In this document: positions 17,849-26,680 of the stretch, piece after piece | Position numbering within the stretch: the first letter of the stretch is position 1 | How the letters are laid out: each line of letters starts with the position of its first letter | NCBI GenBank assembly: GCA_025924515.1 | Contig: JAICIE010000005.1 | Span: 1-64,000 of the forward strand | Length of the DNA: 64,000 nucleotides | Direction: 5' to 3' | Origin: Jatrophihabitans sp. | GTDB lineage: Bacteria; Actinomycetota; Actinomycetes; Mycobacteriales; Jatrophihabitantaceae | Notes under the pieces: generated by a model | Seen by the model: the letters and a program-made list of their open reading frames with translations, nothing else | What the model was told of the DNA's origin: nothing | The model's database searches: none | Program-made: the position numbers and the translations under genes

Positions 17849-18487
17849 ATGGCCGACCCGATGCTCAACCAGACCAGCCTGGCGTACGCGGAGTCCTATC
17901 CGATCGAGAACGAGATCGTCACCGCGGCCCGCGGACGGGCGGCCGAGCTCGGGTGCACGCCCATCGGTGCCGGCGGCGGCGCGGCGCTGCGCGTGCTGGC
18001 CGTGGCCGTGCGGGCCCGCTCGGTCATCGAGATCGGCACCGGCGCCGGGGTGTCCGGGCTGTACCTGCTCGACGGCATGACGCCCGACGGACAACTGGTC
18101 AGCATCGACGTCGAGGCCGAGAACCAGCGGGCGGCCAGAGAGGCGTTCACCGAGGCCGGGATCCCGCCGACCAGGTACCGCCTGATCAACGGCTCGGCCG
18201 CCGACGTCCTGCCGCGCATGCGGGAAAGCGGCTACGACCTGGTCTTCGTCGACGCGGACAAGAGCGCCTACGCCGTGTACTACGACGAGGCGATCCGCAT
18301 GCTGCGCCCGGGCGGCGTGGTCGCCATGGACAACGCCCTGTGGCACGACCGGGTCGCCGACCCGTCCCAGCGCGATCCCGAGACCGCCGTCCTCCGCGAG
18401 TTGGGCAGGACTGTCCGGGACGATCCGCGGGTCGTGTCGGCGCTGCTGCCCTGCGGGGACGGACTGTTGGTCGCCACCAAGCGCTGA
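17849..18487 (+). CDS. SAM-dependent O-methyltransferase (family 3, Rv1220c-like)
   Basis: 212-aa class I methyltransferase similar to catechol/caffeoyl-CoA O-methyltransferases. Motif I is EIGTGAGVSGLYLL near residues 57-70, the acidic ribose contact is SIDVEAENQ, and the metal-binding segment is FVDADKSAYAVYYDEA. Mycobacteria carry a homologue beside sigE (Rv1220c), which the present order matches. The substrate is unknown. The 3' end nearly abuts the convergent methyltransferase-acetyltransferase fusion. Confidence 0.88.
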   Translation: MADPMLNQTSLAYAESYPIENEIVTAARGRAAELGCTPIGAGGGAALRVLAVAVRARSVIEIGTGAGVSGLYLLDGMTPDGQLVSIDVEAENQRAAREAFTEAGIPPTRYRLINGSAADVLPRMRESGYDLVFVDADKSAYAVYYDEAIRMLRPGGVVAMDNALWHDRVADPSQRDPETAVLRELGRTVRDDPRVVSALLPCGDGLLVATKR

Positions 18488-18491
18488 CGCG

Positions 18492-19808
18492 TCACCGCGC
18501 TTGTGACGCGGCGCGTTCGAACACCAACTCCTCGCCCCGCTCCGGGTGGATCCGGCGGCCGACCTGGGCGAAGGCCAGCTTGCGCAGCAACCCGATCGAC
18601 GCGTCGTTGGCCGGATCGACCGTGGCCCTGAACGTTCGCACGCCCTCCTGCCGCTGCCCCCAGCCCAGCAGGGCGCGCACGGCCTCCTCCGCGTAGCCCC
18701 GGCGGCGATGCTCACGGACGGTCATGTAGCCGAACTCCGCGACACCATCCGGGTCCGGCCGGCCGTGAAAGCCCGCCTCACCGACGACGGTGCGCGAGCC
18801 GTCCTGGCCCATCTGCAGCAGCAGGTGCGGTCCCCACGGGAGGAGGGTCGGGTCGCGATCGACCTCGGATAGCCACCGCGGCAGCCAGAACCATTCGTCG
18901 GCACCCCATTCGTCGGGAAAGCCCGCACCCAGCAGCCGCGCCACGGTCGACCGGTCCTCGGCGACGACTGCGCGCATGAGCTCGAGCGGCATCGGGGCGA
19001 GGACGAGTCGGGCCGTGCGCAGGGTGCCCTCGGGATCGGCGGGGCGCCGGGCGATCAGGTGGAAGACCCGGCTCAGCTGCCGGTACGGATCCCGCACGCT
19101 CGCCTCGAACTCCACGCGAGCGGCGGCGGCGAGGTCCGTCGTCTCCGGCGGCAGGTCCAGCCAGTCCGCGAACAACCATCCGCCGTACCAGGCCTGCGGT
19201 TCGGCGCCGTGCCGCCCCAGCAGAACCGACAACCCCTCCACGGTGTCGCCGCGCGTGTCCGTCCCGAGCACACCGGTCTCCGAGGTCGCGTCGAAGGCCG
19301 CCAGCGCGTCGTCCCATCGGCGCTCCAGCGCAGGCCGGATCGCGAGCGTCCGCGCGTTCAACGCCAGCACCGACACGATCCCGCCGTGGTCAGCGCTTCG
19401 GCACAGCGCGGCGACCACCGGCTCGGGATCCGACAGATACATGAGCACGCCGTGGCAGAGGACGGCTGCGAAGCGCCGCCCTCCGGTCGCCTCGTCGGCC
19501 CGTTCGCCGGGCGCCTCGATCAGCCGCACGCGCGCCTGCACGTCCTCGGGTTCCGCGCTGATCCGCGCCCGGGCCTTGGCCAGCATGGCGGCGGACGGGT
19601 CCAGGATCGTCACGTCGTACCCTGCCCTCGCCAACGGCAGCGACTGGTGGCCCGCGCCTCCGCCGACGTCGAGGACGGCTGCCGGTGGGCGCGGCAGATG
19701 GCGCTGCAAGTGTCGGTGCAGCACCACGGTGCGGACGTAGCCCTTCACCGACCGGTAGGCGTCCTCGACGAACGGCCCGGCGAGCGCCGCCCACAGGTCC
19801 TCCGCCAT
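18492..19808 (-). CDS. Bifunctional SAM methyltransferase-GNAT acetyltransferase fusion
   Basis: 438 aa. Residues ~1-250 are a class I methyltransferase resembling the CmoM/SmtA group (motif I LDVGGGAGHQSLPLA near 43-57, then TILDPSAAM and VLCHGVLMYLSDPEPVV). Residues ~265-435 are a GNAT domain with the acetyl-CoA loop region YMTVREHRRRGYAEEAVRALL and the C-terminal VDPANDASIGLLRKLAF. The ORF extends open to 19964, but the ATG at 19808 matches the domain start. No adjacent gene indicates a substrate; both domains may modify the same small molecule or RNA (inference). Confidence 0.85.
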   Translation of the reverse strand: MAEDLWAALAGPFVEDAYRSVKGYVRTVVLHRHLQRHLPRPPAAVLDVGGGAGHQSLPLARAGYDVTILDPSAAMLAKARARISAEPEDVQARVRLIEAPGERADEATGGRRFAAVLCHGVLMYLSDPEPVVAALCRSADHGGIVSVLALNARTLAIRPALERRWDDALAAFDATSETGVLGTDTRGDTVEGLSVLLGRHGAEPQAWYGGWLFADWLDLPPETTDLAAAARVEFEASVRDPYRQLSRVFHLIARRPADPEGTLRTARLVLAPMPLELMRAVVAEDRSTVARLLGAGFPDEWGADEWFWLPRWLSEVDRDPTLLPWGPHLLLQMGQDGSRTVVGEAGFHGRPDPDGVAEFGYMTVREHRRRGYAEEAVRALLGWGQRQEGVRTFRATVDPANDASIGLLRKLAFAQVGRRIHPERGEELVFERAASQAR

Positions 19809-19874
19809 GGGAAGGATGCTTGCAGCCGCGGGCGGGTAAGACCACCAGCAACGACGCGTGGAGAGGACTTCCTC

Positions 19875-20045
19875 ATGGCCGACCTCGACGACATCTCCCC
19901 CGACGAGATCCCCTCGGTCTCCGACGATCCGCACCCGACCGACCAACCGGTCGCCAACCCGCAAGCGGTCGCGCAGGAGGACGAGGACAACCCGCGTCCG
20001 AGCGGACTGGACGACGACGCGGACGCCCGCCCGGCCGCTACCTGA
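19875..20045 (+). CDS. Small acidic, probably disordered protein (56 aa)
   Basis: A 56-aa ORF with a strong GAGAGGA 8 nt before the ATG. Its composition is highly acidic and proline-rich (MADLDDISPDEIP... DDDADARPAAT), with no hydrophobic core, Cys or TM helix, so it is probably intrinsically disordered. I recognise no family. It is divergent from the methyltransferase-GNAT gene and convergent with the ECF42 sigma gene. The good ribosome-binding site and biased composition favour a real gene, but expression is unproved. Confidence 0.6.
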   Translation: MADLDDISPDEIPSVSDDPHPTDQPVANPQAVAQEDEDNPRPSGLDDDADARPAAT

Positions 20046-20066
20046 CCCGGCCGGCCGCCGCGGCGC

Positions 20067-21341
20067 CTATTGGTCGGTGGCCGCGCGGGCCCCGTTTACC
20101 GCGGCCAGCCGCCGTTCGAGGTGGCGATGCTCGGCAGCGTTCAGCGGCAGGGCCAATGCCGCCCGGAACGCCGCGGCGGCCTCATCCGAGCGGCCGAGCC
20201 GGGCGAGCAACTCACCGCGCGCTGCGGGCAGCAAGGCGTATCCGCGCAGGCTCCCGAGCTGGTCGAGAGCCGCGAGCCCGGCCTCGGGCCCGTCGCGCTC
20301 GGACAGCGCGGCGGCGCGGTTGAGCCGCACCACGGGCGTGTCCTGCACGGTGATCAGGACGTCGTACCAGCTCACGATCGCGGCCCAGTCCGTCTCGCTC
20401 GGCGTGCGCGCCAGGGCGTGACAGGACGCGATCGCCGCCTGCACGGCATACGGATCCGGGCGCGACGGCGTGCGCCGCAGCGCCGCGCCGACGAGGTGGA
20501 CCCCTTCGGCGATACGGGCTGGGTCCCACAGGCTGCGGTCCTGGTCCGCAAGGAGCACCGGGTCGCCGTGGGCGTCGACCCGGGCCGCGCGCCGCGAGTC
20601 GGTCAGCAGCAACAGCGCGAGCAGGCCCATCACGGAGGCGTCGTCCGCAAGCAGCTCACGCAACAGCCGAGCCAGCCGGATCGCCTCGTCGCACAGCTCG
20701 CCCCGCACCAGGTGCTCGCCGTCGGTGGCGGCATAACCCTCGTTGAAGAGTAGGTAGACAGTGGCGAGGACGGCAGCAAGGCGATCGGGCAGTTCGTGCG
20801 CGGCCGGCACCCGGTACGGAATCCGCGCGGCGACGATCTTCTGCTTCGCCCGGGTGAGCCGCTTCGCCAGCGTGGCCTCGGGCAACAGCAGCGCGCGGGC
20901 AACCTCCGCGGTGGTCAGCCCGCAGAGCAGGCGCAGGGCGAGCGCGACCCGGGTGTGCACCTCGAGCGCCGGATGGCAGCAGGTGAACAGAAGGCGGAGG
21001 AGGTCGTCGTGCACCGCCCCGTCGTCCGGCGGCGGCCCCCCGTCCTCGCAGATGAGCAGAGCCACCGCTTCGGCCTCCTTACCCGGCCGAGCCGACTCGC
21101 GGCGCAGCAGATCGATAGCGCGGCGGCGGGCGGTCAGGAGGAGCCAGGCCCGCGGTTCCGCGGGTATCCCGGCGCGCGGCCAGCTCTCCAGGGCCCGCAG
21201 CACCGCGTCCTGAACGGCGTCCTCGGCGACCGGAAGGGAGCCGGTGGTGCGGGTCAGGACGGCGAGGACCCGCGGCCCCTCGTCGCGCAGCAGCTCGACC
21301 AGGGCCGCGCGTCCTCGGTCGGCGAAGTCAGCTGCCGGCAC
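20067..21341 (-). CDS. ECF42-type RNA polymerase sigma factor with C-terminal TPR extension
   Basis: 424 aa, twice the length of a normal ECF sigma. Region 2 is in the first ~90 residues (AEDAVQDAVLRALESWP, RAWLLLTARRRAIDLLRR). Region 4 follows near 105-170 (LTTAEVARALLLPEATLAKRLTRAKQKI). The extension (~175-424) carries the diagnostic LLFNEGY and TPR-like helices ending in RLGRSDEAAAAFRAALAL. The ECF42 family has no anti-sigma; its extension is needed for activity and it is linked to DGPF proteins. Its GTG start overlaps the upstream DGPF gene by 14 bp. Confidence 0.9.
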   Translation of the reverse strand: MPAADFADRGRAALVELLRDEGPRVLAVLTRTTGSLPVAEDAVQDAVLRALESWPRAGIPAEPRAWLLLTARRRAIDLLRRESARPGKEAEAVALLICEDGGPPPDDGAVHDDLLRLLFTCCHPALEVHTRVALALRLLCGLTTAEVARALLLPEATLAKRLTRAKQKIVAARIPYRVPAAHELPDRLAAVLATVYLLFNEGYAATDGEHLVRGELCDEAIRLARLLRELLADDASVMGLLALLLLTDSRRAARVDAHGDPVLLADQDRSLWDPARIAEGVHLVGAALRRTPSRPDPYAVQAAIASCHALARTPSETDWAAIVSWYDVLITVQDTPVVRLNRAAALSERDGPEAGLAALDQLGSLRGYALLPAARGELLARLGRSDEAAAAFRAALALPLNAAEHRHLERRLAAVNGARAATDQ

Positions 21342-21696
21342 CGAAGTCGATCACCGGACGCACCTCGACCGTGCCGGCCCGGGCGGCCGGGATCTTCGCC
21401 GCCCACCGCACCGCCTCGTCGAGGTCCGCGCACTCGAGAACGTAGAAGCCGGTCAGGACCTCCTTCGTCTCGGCGAACGGACCGTCCGAGGTCAGGACCT
21501 CGTTCCCGCTCCCGCCCTGCACCCGGACGCTGGTGGCGGTCGTCGTCGGGTACAGCGCCGCGCCACCGCGGATGATCGCTGCAGCGGCTTCCCCGAAGGA
21601 CCCGTACTCCTGCATCATGGCCTGCTTTCCCGGGGTGTCCAGCTGGGTCCAGTCCGGGTCACCCGGCTCGTAGATCAGTGCGGCGTACTGCGGCAT
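21328..21696 (-). CDS. YCII/DGPF-domain protein
   Basis: 122-aa protein of the YCII-related (DGPF, PhnB-like) family: MPQYAALIYEPG at the N-terminus, the hallmark SDGPFAETKEVLTGFYVLE in the middle, and AVRWAAKIPAARAGTVEVRP at the end. It is the conserved partner of ECF42 sigma factors, and its biochemical role is not established. GAAAGGA precedes the ATG at 21696. It is first in a two-gene operon with the sigma gene. A paralogue occurs at 57559-57969 beside a second ECF42 gene. Confidence 0.88.
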   Translation of the reverse strand: MPQYAALIYEPGDPDWTQLDTPGKQAMMQEYGSFGEAAAAIIRGGAALYPTTTATSVRVQGGSGNEVLTSDGPFAETKEVLTGFYVLECADLDEAVRWAAKIPAARAGTVEVRPVIDFGAGS

Positions 21697-22008
21697 GGCC
21701 GTGTCCTTTCGCTCGTGGCCGGCTAGGCGTCGGCCTTCACCCTCTACACGAACGAGGCCCGGCCACAAGGACAGCCGGCAAGAATATTTTGCGGCGCTGT
21801 CACGGCTCTGAACGCGGACGCTCAACGGCCGGGCTGCACGGCCGACACAGTGCACTCGGCGGCGCAACGCCCGCCGCAAGGCGAATGGACGTCAACCGTG
21901 GCAGGCGTTGCGACGTCACAGCCGCCCTATCCAGATCGCGACGATGGTGGTTCACTGCGCACCTGCTACGGACGCGTAGCAATCAGTTCCGTGTCGGGAA
22001 GGCGACCG
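21697..22008. other. Intergenic region between two divergent genes
   Basis: 312 bp that should hold promoters for the DGPF-ECF42 operon and the secreted-protein gene. A short AT-rich patch (AATATTTT at about 21783-21790) is the only local feature. I see no RNA gene or convincing operator. Confidence 0.4.
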
Positions 22009-23166
22009 ATGTCAAGACTTCGAAGGCGCTGTTACGTGGCAGCGATGCTCACCATGTCCGCTGCGGGCCTGGTAGCCGCGGGGCCGGCCGGCGCGCAAAC
22101 AGCTCATCCAGGGCGAGTCACCTCTCACCGCGCCATTGCCTACCATCCCAGGCCGACCCTGGCGAAAGTTACCGCGGCATTGGCCGGGGGATTGCCCACT
22201 TTCACCGCGAGCGTCGCCGATGGCGGGTCGCGTTTCACCTACACGATGGTGGGGAAAAACCCTGCCGTTGCGACCGCGACCCCCAGCACGACGGTCAAGA
22301 CCCAAATAGTGCCGCTGAAAATGGTGATCGGGCCGGACACTTTCGACCCGACCACGGGTAACCGCTGTGACAGCGTCTCGGCTCTGAATCGCACGACGGG
22401 CTCCCCGGTCTTCAAGGCGTTGGCCTGGAAGTTCGGTGGTACCTCGATCGGCACTGCGCAATACGTCGACGCCTTCCGCCGGGCGGAGTTCTGGAAGTCG
22501 ACGAATCCCGCCGGTGTGAACCCTGGGTATCACGTGAAACTAAGCCCCACCGTGTTGGCACCGGTGGCCATCAAGGTCCCCAGCAGGGAGGCCGCGCTCG
22601 GCGCAGGAACCTGCAGCGACCTGGGTGCCGTTGAGATCAACTGGCTGGACAATTACCTACAGACCAAGGTGATTCCGAGCCTTGGGTCGGCCGGAGTCAA
22701 GCCATCCACCTTCCCCTTGTTCGTGGTGAGCAACGTGGTCGAATTCGTCACCACCACGTCGAACTGCTGCGTCCTCGGATATCACAGCGCGATCAGCACC
22801 TCGCAAGGCGTCCAGACCTACGGGATCGCGGATTACGAGAACAGCGGCTTCTTCCCACCGTCGGACAACCTGCGAGACATCGAGATAGCGTCGCACGAGG
22901 TCGCCGAGTGGATGGACGACCCCACCGGCACGAATCCCACCAAATCCTGGGGACACATCGGTCAGGTCAGCAACTGCCAGAGCAATCTCGAAGTGGGCGA
23001 TCCGCTGACCGGAACCACGATCACCCGGACGGTCGGAACCATGCGATACCACCTGCAGGAGCTTGCGTTCTTCTCGTGGTTCTATCACTCGCGGCCGAGC
23101 CTGGGCGTGAACGGCTGGTACTCGAGTAACGGCACCTTCACCGCTGCGGCGGCGACCTGCACCTGA
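22009..23166 (+). CDS. Secreted protein with an HExxE-type motif, function unknown
   Basis: 385 aa with a Sec signal peptide (MSRLRRRC, then a hydrophobic core and cleavage near AGAQTAHP). The mature protein contains SHEVAEWMDDP near residue ~300, similar to the SHELAE motif of plant EXORDIUM/phosphate-induced proteins and superficially to zinc metallopeptidases. Cys residues occur in pairs (TSNCCVLG). No catalytic assignment is possible. The ATG at 22009 has GGGAAGG 6 nt upstream; the longer open frame lacks a signal peptide. GC content is visibly lower than in neighbouring genes, suggesting a different origin. Confidence 0.72.
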   Translation: MSRLRRRCYVAAMLTMSAAGLVAAGPAGAQTAHPGRVTSHRAIAYHPRPTLAKVTAALAGGLPTFTASVADGGSRFTYTMVGKNPAVATATPSTTVKTQIVPLKMVIGPDTFDPTTGNRCDSVSALNRTTGSPVFKALAWKFGGTSIGTAQYVDAFRRAEFWKSTNPAGVNPGYHVKLSPTVLAPVAIKVPSREAALGAGTCSDLGAVEINWLDNYLQTKVIPSLGSAGVKPSTFPLFVVSNVVEFVTTTSNCCVLGYHSAISTSQGVQTYGIADYENSGFFPPSDNLRDIEIASHEVAEWMDDPTGTNPTKSWGHIGQVSNCQSNLEVGDPLTGTTITRTVGTMRYHLQELAFFSWFYHSRPSLGVNGWYSSNGTFTAAAATCT

Positions 23167-23184
23167 CCCGACCCGTCGCCGCGA

Positions 23185-23219
23185 CCCCGGGCGCGCCTGC
23201 CGTCCCCGCACGCCCGGGG
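23185..23219 (+). terminator. GC-rich hairpin after the secreted-protein gene
   Basis: Arms CCCCGGGCG and CGCCCGGGG (9 bp) enclose a 17-nt loop. There is no T tract. It ends one base before the -10 of the next gene. Confidence 0.4.
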
Positions 23220-23220
23220 A

Positions 23221-23226
23221 TAGCGT
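23221..23226 (+). promoter_or_regulatory. Leaderless -10 (TAGCGT) for the DUF4031 gene
   Basis: TAGCGT ends 8 nt before the ATG at 23235. Confidence 0.5.
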
Positions 23227-23234
23227 CGAGCCTG

Positions 23235-23510
23235 ATGGCCTGCTACGTCGACGCGGCGCGGGAGTATCCCGACGCCGGCCTGCGATTCACCCGCTTCTGC
23301 CACCTCCTGTCCGACTCCCGTCAGGAGCTGCACGAGATGGCCGACCAGCTGGGGATGCCGCGGCGGTTCTTCCAGGACCATCCCTGGCGCTGGCACTACG
23401 ACCTGCCCGAGCACCTTCGCGCGGAGGCCGTGCGCCGCGGCGCGGTGCAGCTGACCATGCACGAGGTGGGCGCATTGCTGCGTCGACGCCGCACGGCCGC
23501 CGGCGGCTGA
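23235..23510 (+). CDS. DUF4031-domain protein
   Basis: 91-aa protein matching DUF4031: YVDAARE near the N-terminus, FCHLLSDSRQELHEMADQLGMP, and FFQDHPWRWHYDLPEHLRAEAVRRGAV (interrupted here for length: FFQDHPWRWHYD then RAEAVRRGAV). Family members are small and of unknown function, with conserved Asp, His and Trp residues suggesting an active or binding site. It is followed by cofD with its own promoter 18 bp later. Confidence 0.82.
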   Translation: MACYVDAAREYPDAGLRFTRFCHLLSDSRQELHEMADQLGMPRRFFQDHPWRWHYDLPEHLRAEAVRRGAVQLTMHEVGALLRRRRTAAGG

Positions 23511-23515
23511 CCGCG

Positions 23516-23521
23516 TAGGTT
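23516..23521 (+). promoter_or_regulatory. Leaderless -10 (TAGGTT) for cofD
   Basis: TAGGTT ends 7 nt before the GTG at 23529. Confidence 0.5.
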
Positions 23522-23528
23522 CGAGACC

Positions 23529-24482
23529 GTGCGCGTGACCGTCCTGGCCGGAGGGATCGGCGGAGCCCGGTTCCTCACCGGTGTCCGCGCCGCCTGCCCC
23601 TCCGACGAGCTCACCGCGGTGGTCAACACAGGTGACGACGTCACCCTGCACGGGCTGCGGATCTGCGCCGACCTCGACAGCGTCATGTACACCCTCGGCG
23701 GGGGCGCCGACGCGAAGCGGGGTTGGGGCAGGCGCGACGAGACCTGGCGGGTGCAGCAGGAGCTCGCCGCCTACGGCACCGAGCCGACGTGGTTCGGGCT
23801 CGGCGACCTCGATCTTGCGACGCATCTCGTGCGCACCCAGATGCTCGATGCCGGATATCCGCTCAGCGAGGTCACCGCCGCGTTGTGGTCCCGCTGGGAC
23901 CCGGGAGTCCGGCTGCTGCCCATGACCGACCAGCGCTGCGAGACCCATGTCGTCGTCGACCTCGACGGCGCGCGCCGGGCAATCCATTTCCAGGAGTGGT
24001 GGATCAAGCACCGGGCCGCTCTGCCAGCCGAGGCGTTCGTCCAGGTCGGTGTCGACGACGCGCGACCGGCGCCGGGCGTGACCGAGGCGATCGCCACGGC
24101 CGACGTCGTCCTCATCGCGCCCAGCAACCCGGTGGTGTCGATCGGCACCATCCTCGGCGTTCCCGGCATCCGCGCCGCGCTCGCAGGGACGGCCGCGCCG
24201 GTCATCGGGTTGTCCCCGATCATCGCGGGACGTCCCGTGCGCGGGATGGCCGACGCGTGCCTGCCTGCGCTCGGGGTCGAGGTGTCCGCGGAAGGGGTGG
24301 GCCGGCACTACGGCGCGCGCCGGGCCGGCGGCGTCCTGGACGGATGGTTGGTCCACGAGACCGACTCGGCAGTCATTCCGGGCGTCACCGTGCGTGCGGT
24401 CGCGCTGCTCATGACCGACGAGGCCGCGACGGCTGCGATGGTGAAGGCGGCCCTCGAATTGGCCGGGGAGATAGGGCCGTGA
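23529..24482 (+). CDS. cofD: 2-phospho-L-lactate (phosphoenolpyruvate) transferase of F420 synthesis
   Basis: 317-aa CofD/FbiA enzyme that joins the activated phospho-lactyl or enolpyruvyl moiety (LPPG/EPPG) to the deazaflavin Fo to give F420-0 or dehydro-F420-0. The N-terminal [14 protein letters not shown], the [18 protein letters not shown] metal/GDP segment and [11 protein letters not shown] are diagnostic. It overlaps cofE by 4 bp (GTGA), matching the fbiA-fbiB operon of mycobacteria. The gene is probably translated from a leaderless GTG. Confidence 0.93.
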   Translation: MRVTVLAGGIGGARFLTGVRAACPSDELTAVVNTGDDVTLHGLRICADLDSVMYTLGGGADAKRGWGRRDETWRVQQELAAYGTEPTWFGLGDLDLATHLVRTQMLDAGYPLSEVTAALWSRWDPGVRLLPMTDQRCETHVVVDLDGARRAIHFQEWWIKHRAALPAEAFVQVGVDDARPAPGVTEAIATADVVLIAPSNPVVSIGTILGVPGIRAALAGTAAPVIGLSPIIAGRPVRGMADACLPALGVEVSAEGVGRHYGARRAGGVLDGWLVHETDSAVIPGVTVRAVALLMTDEAATAAMVKAALELAGEIGP

Positions 24483-25819
24483 CCGACCACGCCGCCGACC
24501 GGCTGGAGATCTTCCCGGTGCGCGGTATCGGCGAGGTGCGCCCCGGCGACGACCTTGCCGCGCTCATCGCCGAGCACGCGCCGCCGGTGCAGGACGGCGA
24601 CGTTGTCGTCGTCACGTCCAAGGCGGTCTCGAAGGCCGAGGGACGGCTGCTGCTCCTCGACGTCGAGGACGAGGAGGCACGGGAGGCGGCCCGGCAGGCC
24701 GCCGTCGACGCCGAGGCGGTGCGCGAGGTCGCCCGGCGCGGAACGCTGCGGATCGTGGAGACCCGGCACGGCCTCGTCCTCGCCGCCGCCGGAGTCGACG
24801 TGTCGAACCTGCGCCGCACAGAGATCGCGCTCTTGCCGGTCGATCCCGACCTCTCCGCGCAACTGCTGCGCGAAGGCATCCGGGAGCGGCTCGGCGTCGA
24901 CGTCGGCGTCGTCATCAGCGACTCCATGGGGCGGCCCTGGCGCACGGGGATCACGGATACTGCGATCGGCGTGTCGGGGCTGTCCGCGGTGACCGACCCG
25001 CGCGGGCGCAGCGACGCGTACGGCAACGTCCTCGCCGTCACTCAGGTCGCGGTCGCCGACGAGATCGCCGCTGCGGCGGATCTCGTCAAGGGCAAGCTCA
25101 GCGGCATCCCCGTCGCGGTGGTGCGCGGGCTGGCGCGCGACGGCAAACTGGACGACGACGGAATGGGCAGCCGCTCGCTGCTGCGCGCGCCGCAGGACGA
25201 CATGTTCCGCCTGGGCACCGCCGAAGCGATCGCGGTCGGACGCGAGGACGTCGGGGGCGCGACCGAGCCGCCGCCGCCGCTGCACGCGGATGCGGTGGAG
25301 GTCATCACCGCTCTGCGTGCGGACGACGACGTGCAGGCGGCGTTGCGGCAGGCCTATCTGGGATTCCTTGCCGCCCGTCCCGACGCCACCTGGCGCTCCT
25401 GCGCGGCCGGGCACCTGACCGCCAGCGCGGTGGTGCTCGACCCGGAACGGCGGGCGGTGCTGCTCACCCTGCATCCCCGGGTGCGCCGGTGGGTGCAGCT
25501 CGGCGGACACTGCGAACCCGGCGACCGCACGCTGCTCGGCGCGGCCGCCCGCGAGGCCCGCGAGGAGAGCGGGATCGGGTCGCTCTCGCTCGACCCGACG
25601 CCGCTCGACCTGGACGTGCACCCGATCACGTGCTCGCTCGGCGTGCCGACCCGGCATTTCGACGTCCGGTTCCTCGCGGTCGCAGCGGCCGGCGCAGAGC
25701 CGACCCGCAGCGACGAGTCGCTGGATCTGCGGTGGTTCGACTGGGACGCGCTGCCGGTCGGGGTGTCGCCCGAGCTGCCGCGGCTGGTGCAGGCGGCCCG
25801 CAGCCGGCTCGGGCCGTGA
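24479..25819 (+). CDS. cofE: F420-0:gamma-glutamyl ligase fused to a Nudix hydrolase domain
   Basis: 446 aa. Residues ~1-250 are CofE/FbiB-N, adding gamma-linked glutamates to F420 ([22 protein letters not shown] and [12 protein letters not shown] are diagnostic). Residues ~295-440 are a Nudix domain whose box reads [13 protein letters not shown] then REAREESGI, with the REx2EE metal ligands intact. In mycobacterial FbiB the second domain is instead an FMN-binding dehydro-F420 reductase, absent here. The start overlaps cofD and the stop overlaps the serine hydrolase gene, so the three are coupled. Confidence 0.9.
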   Translation: MTDHAADRLEIFPVRGIGEVRPGDDLAALIAEHAPPVQDGDVVVVTSKAVSKAEGRLLLLDVEDEEAREAARQAAVDAEAVREVARRGTLRIVETRHGLVLAAAGVDVSNLRRTEIALLPVDPDLSAQLLREGIRERLGVDVGVVISDSMGRPWRTGITDTAIGVSGLSAVTDPRGRSDAYGNVLAVTQVAVADEIAAAADLVKGKLSGIPVAVVRGLARDGKLDDDGMGSRSLLRAPQDDMFRLGTAEAIAVGREDVGGATEPPPPLHADAVEVITALRADDDVQAALRQAYLGFLAARPDATWRSCAAGHLTASAVVLDPERRAVLLTLHPRVRRWVQLGGHCEPGDRTLLGAAAREAREESGIGSLSLDPTPLDLDVHPITCSLGVPTRHFDVRFLAVAAAGAEPTRSDESLDLRWFDWDALPVGVSPELPRLVQAARSRLGP

Positions 25820-26649
25820 CCTCCGCGCTGAACAGGGCGCTGGCGGCGGTCCGGGAGTGGCCGGCGCCCACCGCGGCGGCAGCGGTCGTCGGACCGTCGG
25901 GGATCCTCGCCACCCAGGGTCCGGTGGAGCACGTCTTCGCCCTCGCATCGGTGACCAAACCGCTGGCTGCGCTGGCGATGCTCGTCGCCGTCGAGGAGGA
26001 CGCCGTCACCCTCGACGCTGCTGCGGACGAGGAGATGCTGCCGGGCGCGAGCCTGCGGCACCTGCTGTCGCACGCCTCCGGGCTGGCGTACGAGGAGTAC
26101 CGCCGCGCGTTCCCTCCGGCGGTCCGGCGGGTGTACTCGAACGTCGGCATCGAGCGGGCGGCCGCCCTGGTCGAACTAGCCACGGATCTGCCGTTCTCGG
26201 GCTACCTCGACGAGGCGCTCGCGCGCAGCCTCGATCTTTCCGGCACGTCCCTGCCGGGCTCGCCCGCCCGGGACGGATGCTCGACCGTCGCCGACCTGGC
26301 CCGCGTTCTGCACGAACTGCTGTCACCGAGCGGGCTGCTGCACCCCTCGACGCTCGCCGACGCCCGCTCGGTGCAGTTTCCGGGACTGCGCGGCGTGGTC
26401 CCCGGCTACGGGGGCCACGACCCGAATGACTGGGGGCTCGGGTTCGAGATCCGGGGGCACAAGACGCCGCACTGGACCGGATCGGCCAACTCCCCCGCCA
26501 CCTACGGCCACTTCGGGCAGAGCGGAACGATGGTGTGGGTCGACCCGGTCGCCCGGGTGGGGCTGGTGGCGCTGACCGACCGGGACTTCGAGCAGTGGGC
26601 CAAGGACGGGTGGCCGGCGCTGTCCGACGCCGTCCTCGCCGCCGTCTGA
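25816..26649 (+). CDS. Serine hydrolase of the beta-lactamase/D-Ala-D-Ala carboxypeptidase class C fold
   Basis: 277 aa without signal peptide. The nucleophile motif SxxK is SVTK near residue 45, and the second motif YSN is near residue 107 (VYSNVGIE). The late motif HFGQSG fills the KTG-like position. It is shorter than AmpC-type enzymes and may be an esterase or peptidase acting in the cytosol. The GTG start overlaps the cofE-Nudix stop by 4 bp. Its role beside F420 genes is unknown. Confidence 0.82.
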   Translation: MTSALNRALAAVREWPAPTAAAAVVGPSGILATQGPVEHVFALASVTKPLAALAMLVAVEEDAVTLDAAADEEMLPGASLRHLLSHASGLAYEEYRRAFPPAVRRVYSNVGIERAAALVELATDLPFSGYLDEALARSLDLSGTSLPGSPARDGCSTVADLARVLHELLSPSGLLHPSTLADARSVQFPGLRGVVPGYGGHDPNDWGLGFEIRGHKTPHWTGSANSPATYGHFGQSGTMVWVDPVARVGLVALTDRDFEQWAKDGWPALSDAVLAAV

Positions 26650-26680
26650 TCCCGCCTGTTCGCCGTCCGGCCTGCCGGGA

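Noticed and set aside
21850-22008. N-terminal extension of the secreted protein
   Set aside because: The extra 53 codons precede the signal peptide and the strong ribosome-binding site.
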